A stretch of 64,000 bases of DNA from Blastococcus sp. LR1 (GTDB lineage Bacteria; Actinomycetota; Actinomycetes; Mycobacteriales; Geodermatophilaceae): positions 186,001 to 250,000 of the forward strand of contig NZ_JAIUJY010000005.1 of NCBI RefSeq assembly GCF_020166105.1. The letters run 5' to 3'. The position numbers and the translations under genes were made by a program. The notes beneath the pieces were generated by a model. That model was not told the DNA's origin and ran no database searches. It saw only the letters and a program-made list of their open reading frames with translations. Of the stretch, positions 37,719-48,672 are shown piece after piece (position 1 is the stretch's first letter; each line of letters opens with the position of its first letter).

Positions 37719-40268
37719 ATGCGAGCCCTCCGACGCTTCACCGTCCGCGCGGCTCTGCCGGAGCCGCTCCTCCCACTGGCCCAGCTGGTGATGAACCTGC
37801 GCTGGTCGTGGCACCCAGGGACCCGGGACCTCTTCGAGACCCTCGATCCCCAGCTGTGGCAGCAGTGCGGCGGTGATCCGGCGCGCGTCCTGGGGGAGGT
37901 GTCGGCCGAACGGCTCGCCCAGCTGGCTGCCGACGAGGGCTTCGTCCAGCGGCTGACCGACGCGGTCAGGGACCTCGACGAGTACCTCTCCACCCCGCGC
38001 TGGTACCAGTCGCTGGGTGCCGAGGCGCCGCAGACCATCGCCTACTTCTCCGCCGAGTTCGGCATCACCGAGGTGCTGCCGCAGTACTCGGGTGGGCTGG
38101 GCATCCTGGCCGGCGACCACCTCAAGGCCGCCTCGGACCTCGCGGTCCCGCTGATCGGCGTCGGGTTGCTCTACCGCGCCGGCTACTTCACCCAGGGTCT
38201 TTCCGGCGACGGCTGGCAGCTCGAGCACTATCCGTCGCTGGACCCGCACGGCCTGCCGGTGAAGCTGCTGCGCCAGGCCGACGGCTCCGCCGTCGTCATC
38301 ACCGTGCCGCTGCCCGAGGGGCGCACGCTGCACGCCCACGTCTGGCGGGCCCAGGTCGGCCGGGTGTCGCTGCTGCTGCTCGACAGCGACATCGAGGAGA
38401 ACGCGCCCGGCGAGCGGCTGGTCACCGACCGCCTCTACGGCGGCGACGAGGACCACCGCCTGCGCCAGGAGATGCTGCTCGGCATCGGCGGGGTGCGGGC
38501 GCTGCGGGCCTACTGCTCGCTGACCGGCACCCCGATGCCGGAGGTGTTCCACGCCAACGAGGGCCACGCCGGCTTCCAGGGCGTCGAGCGCATCCGCGAG
38601 CTGATCGAGGCGCACGGGCTCTCGGTCCCCGAGGCGCTTCAGGCCGTCCGCGCGGGCACCGTGTTCACCACTCACACCCCGGTGCCGGCCGGCATCGACC
38701 GGTTCCCCAAGGCGCTCATCGAGCGCTACTTCGCCGGCTTCGGCGTGCCGCTGGACCAGCTGCTCCCGCTGGGGGCCGAGGAGGACCCGGCGAAGTTCAA
38801 CATGGCCCACATGGGTCTGCGGCTGGGTCAGCGGGCCAACGGCGTGAGCGAGCTGCACGGGCACGTGAGCCGCGGGATGTTCAACGGGCTGTGGCCGGGC
38901 TTCGACGAGGGCGACGTCCCGATCGGGTCGATCACCAACGGCGTGCACGCCCCCACCTGGACGGCGCGCGAGCTGGTCGAGATGGGCACCCAGAGCTCCA
39001 GCCAGGGCGACCCGGTGGACGTCGACGGGGAGGTCCACTTCGACGGCGTGGACCGCATCCCGGCGGGCGATCTGTGGGCCACCCGCGGAATGCTGCGCGG
39101 TCGGCTGGTCGAGGAGGTGCGTCGGCGGATCCGGGAGACCGCGCTCTCCCGCGGCGCCAGCGAGGCGGAGGTCGGGTGGACCCAGACCGCCTTCGACCCC
39201 GACGTCCTGACCATCGGCTTCGCCCGGCGGGTGCCGTCCTACAAGCGGCTGACCCTCATGCTGCGCGACCCGGCGCGGCTCAAGGCGCTGCTGCTGGACC
39301 CGGAGCGGCCCATGCAGCTGATCATCGCCGGCAAGAGCCACCCGGCCGACGACGGCGGCAAGCAGCTCATCCAGCAGATGGTGGCCTTCGCCGACGACCC
39401 GGAGGTGCGGCACCGGATCGCCTTCCTGCCCGGCTACGACATCGGCATGGCCCGCTACCTCTACTGGGGCTGCGACGTCTGGCTGAACAACCCGCTGCGC
39501 CCGCTGGAGGCGTGCGGCACCTCGGGGATGAAGGCCGCGCTCAACGGCGGACTCAACCTCTCCATACGCGACGGATGGTGGGACGAGTGGTTCGACGGGC
39601 AGAACGGCTGGGCGATCCCGACCGCCGACGGCGTCCAGGACGCCGATCGCCGCGACGAGGTCGAGGCGCGGGCGATCTACGACCTGCTCGAGAACCAGGT
39701 GGTGCCGCGGTTCTACGAGCGCGACGGCGAGGGCATCCCCGGTCGCTGGGTCGAGATGGTGCGGCACACGCTGCGCGAGACCGGGCCGAAGGTGCTGGCC
39801 ACCCGGATGGTGCGTGACTACGTCCGCGACCTGTACGTGCCGGCGGCGGGCTCGGCGCGGACGATGGCGGCCGAGGGCTACGCACCGGCGCGCACCGAGG
39901 CGTCCTGGCGGGCACACCTGCTGCACCACTGGCACGACGTCCGGGTGGCGCACGTCGAGGCGACCGGCGCGGGGGACACCCCGGAGATCGGGTCGGGGCT
40001 GGCGCTGCGCGCCGAGGTCGAACTGCCGGGGCTGGAGCCCTCCGATGTCGAGGTGCAGGCGGCCTACGGCCGGGTGGACGACGCCGACGGGTTGCACGAC
40101 GTGACCACCGTTCCCATGACCCACGAGCACACCGACGGGTCCCGGCACTGGTTCACGGCAACCGTTCCGCTGGAGCGCACCGGCGCGTTCGGCTACACGG
40201 TGCGCGTCCTCCCGTACTCTCAGTACTTGGCCGATCCGGCCGAGCTGGGCGTGGTGAGCACGGCGTGA
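37719..40268 (+). CDS. glgP: alpha-glucan (glycogen) phosphorylase
   Basis: An 849-residue GT35 phosphorylase releasing glucose-1-phosphate from the ends of alpha-glucan. It has the N-terminal DUF3417 region (about 10-115, LAQLVMNLRWSWHPGT), characteristic of the actinobacterial/thermophile type. The PLP lysine is in EACGTSGMKAALNGG, and AYFSAEFGI and VFHANEGH are substrate-site motifs. It is divergent from the glgE operon and complements it in glucan turnover. The ATG at 37719 is set by the TAGGCT box. Confidence 0.94.
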   Translation: MRALRRFTVRAALPEPLLPLAQLVMNLRWSWHPGTRDLFETLDPQLWQQCGGDPARVLGEVSAERLAQLAADEGFVQRLTDAVRDLDEYLSTPRWYQSLGAEAPQTIAYFSAEFGITEVLPQYSGGLGILAGDHLKAASDLAVPLIGVGLLYRAGYFTQGLSGDGWQLEHYPSLDPHGLPVKLLRQADGSAVVITVPLPEGRTLHAHVWRAQVGRVSLLLLDSDIEENAPGERLVTDRLYGGDEDHRLRQEMLLGIGGVRALRAYCSLTGTPMPEVFHANEGHAGFQGVERIRELIEAHGLSVPEALQAVRAGTVFTTHTPVPAGIDRFPKALIERYFAGFGVPLDQLLPLGAEEDPAKFNMAHMGLRLGQRANGVSELHGHVSRGMFNGLWPGFDEGDVPIGSITNGVHAPTWTARELVEMGTQSSSQGDPVDVDGEVHFDGVDRIPAGDLWATRGMLRGRLVEEVRRRIRETALSRGASEAEVGWTQTAFDPDVLTIGFARRVPSYKRLTLMLRDPARLKALLLDPERPMQLIIAGKSHPADDGGKQLIQQMVAFADDPEVRHRIAFLPGYDIGMARYLYWGCDVWLNNPLRPLEACGTSGMKAALNGGLNLSIRDGWWDEWFDGQNGWAIPTADGVQDADRRDEVEARAIYDLLENQVVPRFYERDGEGIPGRWVEMVRHTLRETGPKVLATRMVRDYVRDLYVPAAGSARTMAAEGYAPARTEASWRAHLLHHWHDVRVAHVEATGAGDTPEIGSGLALRAEVELPGLEPSDVEVQAAYGRVDDADGLHDVTTVPMTHEHTDGSRHWFTATVPLERTGAFGYTVRVLPYSQYLADPAELGVVSTA

Positions 40269-40391
40269 CCGACACACCACGAAACACACGAACCACGCCG
40301 GTCACTGTGACGCACAGCTACCCCGCGACACCCCGGCGTGGCGCTGCTACCGGGGCGCCGAGACTGCCCGGGGATCACTAGGCTGACCGTC

Positions 40392-41363
40392 ATGCCCGAC
40401 CGCTGTGAAGTCCTCCCCGGAGATGCCGTCGTCGCCCGCCGTGGCGGCGGCCTGCTGTGGGTCGACGCTCCCGGCTCGCCCGCCCTCGTGTCCGCCCTCC
40501 ACGCCTGCCTCGGCGTGTCCGGGCCGGGCGCCGACCGCGTGCTCGCCGCCGTGGCCGGCCAGGTGAGCTCGCTCGCCTCGGGCGGCGCGTCCTTCGCCCT
40601 CGTCCTGACCGACGACACCGGCTCCGGTGTCGCGCTCTGGGCGGGCAAGGGCCAGCCGGCCGTCGACGGTGTCCCCGTGTCCGGTTCGTCGGTCGAGGGC
40701 GGCACGCTCGCCTCCGGCTTCTCGCTGGGCCAGTCGCTGTACGTCGGCCCCGGCCAGTCGGCGCCGCGCACCCCGCCGGGTGTGAGCTTCGACCTCGTCG
40801 AGGGGACCGTCCCCGGTGGCGGCGCGACGCTGCACCTGGCTGCGGCCGCTCCGTCGTCGGCGGCCAGCCCGGCCACGTCGGCCGCGCCGGCCGCCGCCTC
40901 GCCGTTCTCCGCCTCCTCCGACGCCGGCTTCGGCGCCTCCCGCGGCGCGACCGCGGCGGCCCGTCCCGAGTCGGGCGAGCAGACGGCGTTCTGGCGGGCC
41001 GACTCCGACGCCGACTCGGCCGTGCCGCTGCTGCGGTTCGACGACGGCATGGTCGTCACCATCGACGAGGACCTGGTCCTCGGTCGGCGTCCCGACAACC
41101 ACGAGATGGTCTCCAGCGGCTCGGCGCGTGCCGTGCCGATCGCGGACACCCAGAACGTGCTGTCCTCCGCCCACGCGGCGCTGACCCGCTCGGGCACCGA
41201 GGTCTCGTTGGTCGACCTGGGCTCGCTCAACGGCACCCACGTCGCCGGCCCCGAGGCCACCGAGTGGACCCAGCTCGAGCCGGGCGTCGCCCACCCGCTC
41301 TCCGACGGCGACCGCCTGCTCCTCGGCTGGACCGTCATCACCTTCGAGCAGCCGCAGGAGTAA
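40392..41363 (+). CDS. FHA-domain protein
   Basis: A 323-residue soluble protein with a C-terminal FHA domain (about residues 220-320) that would bind phosphothreonine peptides: the loop residues are LGRRPDN, SSAHAAL and DLGSLNGTHV. The N-terminal half (about 1-140) is a folded-looking region with no family I recognise (RCEVLPGDAVVARRGGGLLW), joined by a Ser/Ala-rich linker. Such proteins are usually substrates or partners of Ser/Thr kinases or secretion systems; none is adjacent here. The ATG at 40392 lies 7 nt after TAGGCT, which excludes the upstream ATG at 40338. Confidence 0.8.
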   Translation: MPDRCEVLPGDAVVARRGGGLLWVDAPGSPALVSALHACLGVSGPGADRVLAAVAGQVSSLASGGASFALVLTDDTGSGVALWAGKGQPAVDGVPVSGSSVEGGTLASGFSLGQSLYVGPGQSAPRTPPGVSFDLVEGTVPGGGATLHLAAAAPSSAASPATSAAPAAASPFSASSDAGFGASRGATAAARPESGEQTAFWRADSDADSAVPLLRFDDGMVVTIDEDLVLGRRPDNHEMVSSGSARAVPIADTQNVLSSAHAALTRSGTEVSLVDLGSLNGTHVAGPEATEWTQLEPGVAHPLSDGDRLLLGWTVITFEQPQE

Positions 41364-41390
41364 GCGGCAGCCCCAGTGAGCGCAGTGCAC

Positions 41391-41424
41391 CGAGGCCCCA
41401 TTCCAATTCCGGAACGGGGCCTCG
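41391..41424. terminator. hairpin terminator after FHA gene
   Basis: CGAGGCCCC and GGGGCCTCG (9 bp) plus an inner TTCC/GGAA pairing form a 34-nt stem-loop 28 bp after the FHA gene stop. From here to about 43550 the sequence looks less GC-biased. Confidence 0.7.
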
Positions 41425-41641
41425 GCCTGTTGAGGCGAGCGGGCCTGCTATCAGTCGGGCTCGACGTGCGGGTCGGGGTGTCGTGGGCCGTGACGCCTTG
41501 GGCGCGTGAGCCGGTCTGTCATCGACGCGCCGACCGTCTCGTCTTGACGCTGCGCATTCTGTCGGTGGCGCGCCCTAGCGTCGCGACTGGAACGCACACC
41601 CCAAGACCCCGGGGATGGGCCGGAGTGGATCGGAGCCGCTG

Positions 41642-42610
41642 GTGGACCTCGAACAGGGATACAACCTCACGCCGTCGACGCAGGAGCGCCTGCGACTGCT
41701 CGACTGGATCGCCGATCAAGGAGGGACGACGCCGAAGGAATTCGTGGCCCTCGGCGCGCTGCTGGAGGGGGAGGAGCGCGAGGCGGCGCTCGCCCTCATC
41801 GGTCACCTGGAGACCCTCGAGGGGAACGGTGTCCTCAGCCTCCAGAAGACCCTCGGTTGGGGCGGTTGGTCCTGCTACGTGACGCCGAGGGGCGTGGAAC
41901 TGATCGAGTCGCTACGAGCCGAGCGCGGCGACCTGCTCGGTCGGCGCAAGGCGTCGCGCGACGCCTTCCTGCACTGGCTGTATGACTGCACTCTGAAAGG
42001 CAACCGGGTGCCCAACTCGTCCGCGTTTTTTGGAAGCAGCTACGGCAACTATTTCGGTCACCAGTTCACCGGGGATGAGGTGGCTGCCGCAAGCGATTGG
42101 TTGAAGACCGAGGGCTACATCACGGGCAGCCTGACCTGGAACGCAGGAATCGTCCGCCCGAGCATTACGACGAGGGGTGAGCGAATTGTGGAGTCTGGCC
42201 GATCCGTGAACGACGACTCCCCGGCCGCAGCCAACGCGCCGTCCCACATCACCACGGTCAACGTCAGCGGTACGGGCCACAACGTCGCTACTCACAGCCC
42301 GGGGGCCGTGCAGACGGCGACGGTGACCATGAGCGACGACAACCGCAAGCTGATCCTGCCGGTCGCTGACAATCTCGACGGCCTCCTACAGGCAGGTCTG
42401 CTCGGGCTGGACGAAGAGCAGTCGGCTGAAGCCGTCGAGGTTGTCTCGGAGCTTCGTCGGGCGGCCGACGAGCCGGAGGTGGAGGGCGGAGCTCTGCGGC
42501 GACTCCTTGAGAAGGCCAAGTCCGTGGCGATCGCTGGCACCGGCGCGGCCATGGGCCAGGGCGTCGTCGCACTCGCCGAGCAGAGTCTTCAGGGCCTCGG
42601 ACTCGGTTGA
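41642..42610 (+). CDS. orphan protein with winged-helix-like N-terminus and hydrophobic C-terminus
   Basis: A protein of about 322 residues, family not recognised. Residues about 10-90 look like a winged-helix module (RLRLLDWIADQGGTTPKEF, then YVTPRGVELIESL) and residues about 95-185 like a second one (ending SITTRGERIVESG). A Gly/Asn/Thr-rich beta-like linker follows (TVNVSGTGHNVATHSPGAVQT), then an acidic helical region and a small hydrophobic terminal helix (SVAIAGTGAAMGQGVVALA). The GTG at 41642 has GGAG 6 nt upstream; ATG 41615 is an alternative. The linker-plus-tail arrangement is seen in many uncharacterised accessory proteins. It lies in an apparently acquired stretch with another orphan; a defence role is speculation. 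Confidence 0.55.
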   Translation: MDLEQGYNLTPSTQERLRLLDWIADQGGTTPKEFVALGALLEGEEREAALALIGHLETLEGNGVLSLQKTLGWGGWSCYVTPRGVELIESLRAERGDLLGRRKASRDAFLHWLYDCTLKGNRVPNSSAFFGSSYGNYFGHQFTGDEVAAASDWLKTEGYITGSLTWNAGIVRPSITTRGERIVESGRSVNDDSPAAANAPSHITTVNVSGTGHNVATHSPGAVQTATVTMSDDNRKLILPVADNLDGLLQAGLLGLDEEQSAEAVEVVSELRRAADEPEVEGGALRRLLEKAKSVAIAGTGAAMGQGVVALAEQSLQGLGLG

Positions 42611-42847
42611 GCGGTGCTGAACAGCGCGGCGGCACCGTCGGGCACATAGTCGGGCGTTCTCCCGCAGGGTTGGTCACGGGGGGTGGCCGGCGGAGGGCTC
42701 GGTGCTCTCGTGGCCATCCTTACCGTCCGGCTGACGCGCCGGAAGATGAGGCAGGATCGCGACCATCCGAGGCGCGGTGCACAGGTCAGTGACCCGCGGA
42801 TGCCTTTCACGCGGGCCATGCGCTGCGTTGTCGGGCATGATTCGACG
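42611..42847. other. gene-free gap between two orphan genes, possible gene remnant
   Basis: No convincing gene is present. In the frame of the downstream gene there is a short membrane-like peptide (ALVAILTVRLTRRKMRQD, about 42700-42760) that reads like the fragment of another small anchored protein; it lacks a credible start signal. A CATGAT box at about 42836 precedes the next start codon by 6 nt. Confidence 0.35.
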
Positions 42848-43465
42848 GTGATCGATACGCCCGTGTGGCTCGCGCTGACGGCGAGCGCTCTAGGCGGCGC
42901 GGCGCTCACCGGACTTATCACGCTGGGCATCAAGCTGTTCGATGTTCGCCATCGGCATGACGCGACTCGGCGTGATCACTACGTCGCCATGGTCGCTGCA
43001 GTGGACGACTTCCATCACGCGATGGCGCAGGCAGTCGCTGCACAGAACCGCGTCACTGCGCTTGCCGCGATGTCCGGCGGTGAAGCGGCGCTGATTGAGC
43101 TTGCAGCGCCGGGTTCGTATCCGGGGATGCAAAAGAGCGGGCAGCCGAGCCCCGGCCTGGCTGCTGCAGCGCAACAGGCGAAGGCGCTCAACGACGGCCT
43201 CGCTGACAAGTACACGGCTGCGCGCAACTCTTGGCGAAGAGTGTTCTTGTTCGCCCCGACGGAGGTTGTGCGGTCGCTGCAGGAGATCTTGGTCCTGATT
43301 CTCGGCACCTACCGACGACTTCAGCGCGAACTCACCGCCGTGCCCTCCGGTCTCATCGAGGACGTTCCCAGGCTGAACTGGAGCCGCGTGCGGACGGCCA
43401 TGCGAAAGGACATGGGCGTCAAGGCGTTAGAGAGCGAGAATGACGAGTTGGCCCACCTCTTCTGA
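42848..43465 (+). CDS. orphan membrane-anchored helical protein
   Basis: A 205-residue protein not recognised from any family. One N-terminal membrane segment (LALTASALGGAALTGLITLGI) is followed by a basic stop-transfer stretch (DVRHRHDATRRDH) and about 150 residues of predicted helices (AMVAAVDDFHHAMAQAVAAQ; TEVVRSLQEILVLILGTYRR), ending NDELAHLF. The GTG at 42848 is preceded by CATGAT at 6 nt. The architecture matches that of the orphan at 7995-8465. It converges on glgX, with a weak dyad between (GATCACC at 43514, GGTGGTC at 43531). Confidence 0.6.
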   Translation: MIDTPVWLALTASALGGAALTGLITLGIKLFDVRHRHDATRRDHYVAMVAAVDDFHHAMAQAVAAQNRVTALAAMSGGEAALIELAAPGSYPGMQKSGQPSPGLAAAAQQAKALNDGLADKYTAARNSWRRVFLFAPTEVVRSLQEILVLILGTYRRLQRELTAVPSGLIEDVPRLNWSRVRTAMRKDMGVKALESENDELAHLF

Positions 43466-43554
43466 GGCGCGACTTGATCGGGCCTACTTGCTGCGGAGTT
43501 GATCCCTGATTTCGATCACCGGCTGTAATTGGTGGTCAGGAACCCGCTGTGCCA

Positions 43555-45717
<2,163 letters not shown>

Positions 45718-45788
45718 GGCGCGATCGTGCCCCCTCCGACGCCCGACGCGGCGCAACGCCGTCGGGACGCGGTTGGTTGGATGGGGTC

Positions 45789-46592
45789 GTGTCGAGCGCA
45801 GACGCCTCCGCGGGGGCCGTCGTACGGATGACCGGGGTGGACGTCGTCCGGGGGCAGAACCATCTGCTCAAGGGCGTGGAGTGGCAGGTCGAGGCCGACC
45901 AGCGGTGGGTGGTCCTCGGTCCGAACGGCGCCGGCAAGACCACGCTGATGCAGCTGGCCGCCGCCCTCATGCACCCGACCCGCGGCGAGGTCCGACTGCT
46001 CGGGGAGACCCTCGGCGCGGTCGACGTCTTCGAGCTGCGGCCCCGGATCGGGCTCACCAGCGCGTCGCTGGCCCAGCGGGTCGACCCGGCCGAGAAGACC
46101 GGTGACGTCGTCGTCTCCGCCGGCTACGCGGTGGTCGGCCGGTGGCGCGAGCGCTACGACGTCCACGACCTGACCCGTGCCGGGCTGCTCATGCAGCAGT
46201 GGGGTGTCGCCCAGTACGCGCACCGGCCGTTCGGAACCCTGAGCGAGGGCGAGCGCAAGCGCACCCAGATCGCCCGGGCGCTGATGCCCGACCCGGAGCT
46301 CCTGCTGCTCGACGAGCCCGGCGCCGGCCTCGACCTGGGTGGCCGGGAGGACCTCGTCGCCCGCCTCTCGGACCTGGCGAAGTACCACTACGCCCCCGCG
46401 CAGGTGCTCGTCACCCACCACGTCGAGGAGATCCCGCCGGGCTACACCCACGCCCTGCTGCTCCGCGGCGGCGAGGTGGTGGCCTCCGGCGCCGCCGACG
46501 ACGTCCTGACCGCCGAGCAGCTGTCGGACACCTTCGGGCTCGCGCTGTCGCTGACCCGGACGAACGGCCGGTTCACCGCCCGCCGCGCCTGA
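45789..46592 (+). CDS. single-domain ABC ATPase (YlmA/ModF-like)
   Basis: A 267-residue nucleotide-binding subunit. The Walker A is GPNGAGKTT, the signature LSEGERKRTQIARAL, Walker B LLLLDEPGAGLD and the switch His is in VTHHVEEIPPG. The iron-uptake-like VEEIP ending recalls the YlmA/ModF subgroup of stand-alone ATPases whose partners are unknown. The GTG at 45789 follows TTGGAT by 6 nt. No permease lies beside it: glgX is upstream and divergent, and an enoyl-CoA hydratase follows after 14 bp with its own promoter. Confidence 0.82.
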   Translation: MSSADASAGAVVRMTGVDVVRGQNHLLKGVEWQVEADQRWVVLGPNGAGKTTLMQLAAALMHPTRGEVRLLGETLGAVDVFELRPRIGLTSASLAQRVDPAEKTGDVVVSAGYAVVGRWRERYDVHDLTRAGLLMQQWGVAQYAHRPFGTLSEGERKRTQIARALMPDPELLLLDEPGAGLDLGGREDLVARLSDLAKYHYAPAQVLVTHHVEEIPPGYTHALLLRGGEVVASGAADDVLTAEQLSDTFGLALSLTRTNGRFTARRA

Positions 46593-46606
46593 CTAGGGTG
46601 CCGGGC

Positions 46607-47392
46607 ATGGCTGAGCCCGAGTTCGTGACGCTGCAGGTGACCGACGGGGTGGGCACGATCCGCCTCGACCGGCCCAAGATGAACGCCATCGACGAGCAGC
46701 TCCACCTGGAGGTGCGCGCCGCGGCGCTCGAGGCCGGGCAGCGCGACGACGTGCGCGCCGTGGTGATCTACGGCGGCGAGCGGGTGTTCGCCGCCGGCGC
46801 CGACATCAAGGCGATGTCCTCGCTCGACGGCGAGGGCATGCAGGTCTGGGGCAAGGAGCTGCAGGACTCGTTCCGGGCCGTGGCGCAGCTGCCCAAGCCG
46901 GTCATCGCCGCCATCACCGGCTACGCGCTGGGTGGCGGCTACGAGCTCGCCCTCTGCGCCGACTTCCGGGTGCTGGGCGCGAGCGCGAAGATCGGCCAGC
47001 CCGAGATCCTGCTCGGGATCATCCCGGGCGCCGGTGGCACGCAGCGCCTGGCCCGCCTGGTCGGCCCGGCCAAGGCCAAGGACCTGGTCTTCACCGGCCG
47101 CCACGTGGCCGCCGAGGAGGCGCTGGAGATCGGCCTGGCCGACGCCGTCGTCCCCGACGCCGACGTGTACGAGACCGCCGTCGCGATGGCGAAGAAGTTC
47201 GCGGCCGGCCCGCCGCTGGCCCTCGCGGCCGCCAAGCAGGCGATCGACCGCGGGCTGGACGGCTCGCTCGAGGAGGGGCTGGACCTTGAGACCGCGCTGT
47301 TCGCCGGGCTCTTCGGCTCCGAGGACCAGAAGACCGGCATGAGCTCCTTCCTGGAGAACGGGCCCGGAAAGGCCACGTTCACCGGCCGCTGA
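46607..47392 (+). CDS. enoyl-CoA hydratase (crotonase family)
   Basis: A 261-residue crotonase-fold enzyme that hydrates 2-enoyl-CoA thioesters. The oxyanion-hole motifs are FAAGADIKAM and GYALGGGYELA, with the first catalytic Glu in the latter; the second catalytic Glu is in GQPEILLGIIPGAGGTQRL. Both Glu residues being present supports true hydratase activity. The ATG at 46607 is 7 nt after TAGGGT (46594-46599). It could supply the crotonyl-CoA used by Ccr, completing thiolase, dehydrogenase and hydratase in this window; general beta-oxidation is the alternative. Confidence 0.87.
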   Translation: MAEPEFVTLQVTDGVGTIRLDRPKMNAIDEQLHLEVRAAALEAGQRDDVRAVVIYGGERVFAAGADIKAMSSLDGEGMQVWGKELQDSFRAVAQLPKPVIAAITGYALGGGYELALCADFRVLGASAKIGQPEILLGIIPGAGGTQRLARLVGPAKAKDLVFTGRHVAAEEALEIGLADAVVPDADVYETAVAMAKKFAAGPPLALAAAKQAIDRGLDGSLEEGLDLETALFAGLFGSEDQKTGMSSFLENGPGKATFTGR

Positions 47393-47529
47393 GGTCTCGA
47401 GAGCGGAACGTTCACCCGCTCGACCGCTCCACGACCACCCACATCGGCGCGGTCTCGGTCACAATCCCCACGCCGTCCGGTCGGGCCATCGGGGCCCCTC
47501 CGGTGCACGGCACCACCTCAGGAGGACAC

Positions 47530-48672
47530 GTGCGACGAAGCACCCTGCGGACCGCGGTCGCGGTCGTCACCACCGGCCTGGCGCTGACGGCCTGCGGCTC
47601 GGGGGACAGCGGCTCGGGCGGTGGAGGGGACTCGGAGGCGGCGACGGCCGCCTCGGCCGAGGACCTCGGCGGGATGGAGGAGCTCATCGAGGCGGCCCAG
47701 GCCGAGGGTGAGCTCAACGTCATCGCGCTGCCGCGGGACTGGGCCAACTACGGCGAGATGCTGGACACCTTCAGCGAGAAGTACGACATCACGATCAACG
47801 AGGCGACGCCGGACGCGTCCAGCCAGGACGAGATCAACGCCGTCACCAGCCAGAAGGGCCAGGACCGCGCGCCCGACGTCCTCGACGTCGGCACGAGCTT
47901 CGCCCAGCAGGCGGCCGCGCAGGACCTGCTGGCGCCGTACAAGGTGGAGACCTGGGACGACATCCCCGAGAACCAGCGGGACCCCGAGGGCCGTTGGTAC
48001 AACGACTACGGCGGCTTCATCTCCATCGGCTGCAACGCCTCGGTCATCGCCGAGTGCCCGACGTCAATCGCCGACCTGCTCGACCCGCAGTACGCGGGCA
48101 AGGTCGCGCTCAACGGCAACCCGACGCAGGCCGCCGCGGCGTTCAGCGGCGTCTGGGCGGCTTCCCTGGCCAACGGCGGGGACCTCGACGACATCGGCCC
48201 CGGCATCGACTTCTTCAAGAAGGTCAAGGACGCCGGCAACTTCAACCCCGTCGAGGTCACCCCGGCCACCGTGCAGAGCGGTGAGACGCCGCTGGCGATC
48301 GACTGGGACTACGTGAACGCCGGCCTCACCGAGACCCTCGCCGAGGCGGGCGTCGAGTGGCAGGTCGCCGTCCCCACCGACGGGATCTTCGGCAGCTACT
48401 ACAGCCAGGCGATCAACAAGTTCGCCCCGCACCCGGCTGCCGCCCGCCTGTGGCAGGAGTTCCTCTACAGCGACGAGGGCCAGAACATCTGGCTGAAGGG
48501 CGGCTCCCGCCCGGTCCGCCTCCCCGCCATGGAGGAGGAGGGCACGGCCGACGCCGACGCGCTGGCGGGGCTGCCCGAGGTCGAGGGAGATGTCGAGTTC
48601 CCGACCCAGGAGCAGCAGACCGCGGCGCAGAAGGTGGTCGCCGACCGCTGGAACGCGGAGATCTCGGGCTGA
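47530..48672 (+). CDS. ABC importer substrate-binding lipoprotein (PotD/Fe-binding type)
   Basis: A 380-residue exported binding protein. The GTG at 47530 has AGGAGG 4 nt upstream; the signal peptide ends at a lipobox (LTAC) followed by a Gly/Ser/Asp linker. The mature part resembles extracellular binding proteins for polyamines, phosphonates or ferric iron (DVLDVGTSFAQQAAAQDLL; PLAIDWDYVNAGL). The stop overlaps the start of the first permease gene. Together with the next three genes it forms a complete importer. Ligand uncertain; linkage with a cysteine-degrading enzyme hints at a sulfur compound. Confidence 0.82.
   Translation: MRRSTLRTAVAVVTTGLALTACGSGDSGSGGGGDSEAATAASAEDLGGMEELIEAAQAEGELNVIALPRDWANYGEMLDTFSEKYDITINEATPDASSQDEINAVTSQKGQDRAPDVLDVGTSFAQQAAAQDLLAPYKVETWDDIPENQRDPEGRWYNDYGGFISIGCNASVIAECPTSIADLLDPQYAGKVALNGNPTQAAAAFSGVWAASLANGGDLDDIGPGIDFFKKVKDAGNFNPVEVTPATVQSGETPLAIDWDYVNAGLTETLAEAGVEWQVAVPTDGIFGSYYSQAINKFAPHPAAARLWQEFLYSDEGQNIWLKGGSRPVRLPAMEEEGTADADALAGLPEVEGDVEFPTQEQQTAAQKVVADRWNAEISG

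Noticed and set aside
42683-42847. Upstream extension of the orphan at 42848
   Set aside because: The frame contains a membrane-like fragment but the segment between it and the next membrane helix is not membrane-protein-like, and a -10-like box lies immediately before the GTG at 42848. It may be the remnant of another gene.
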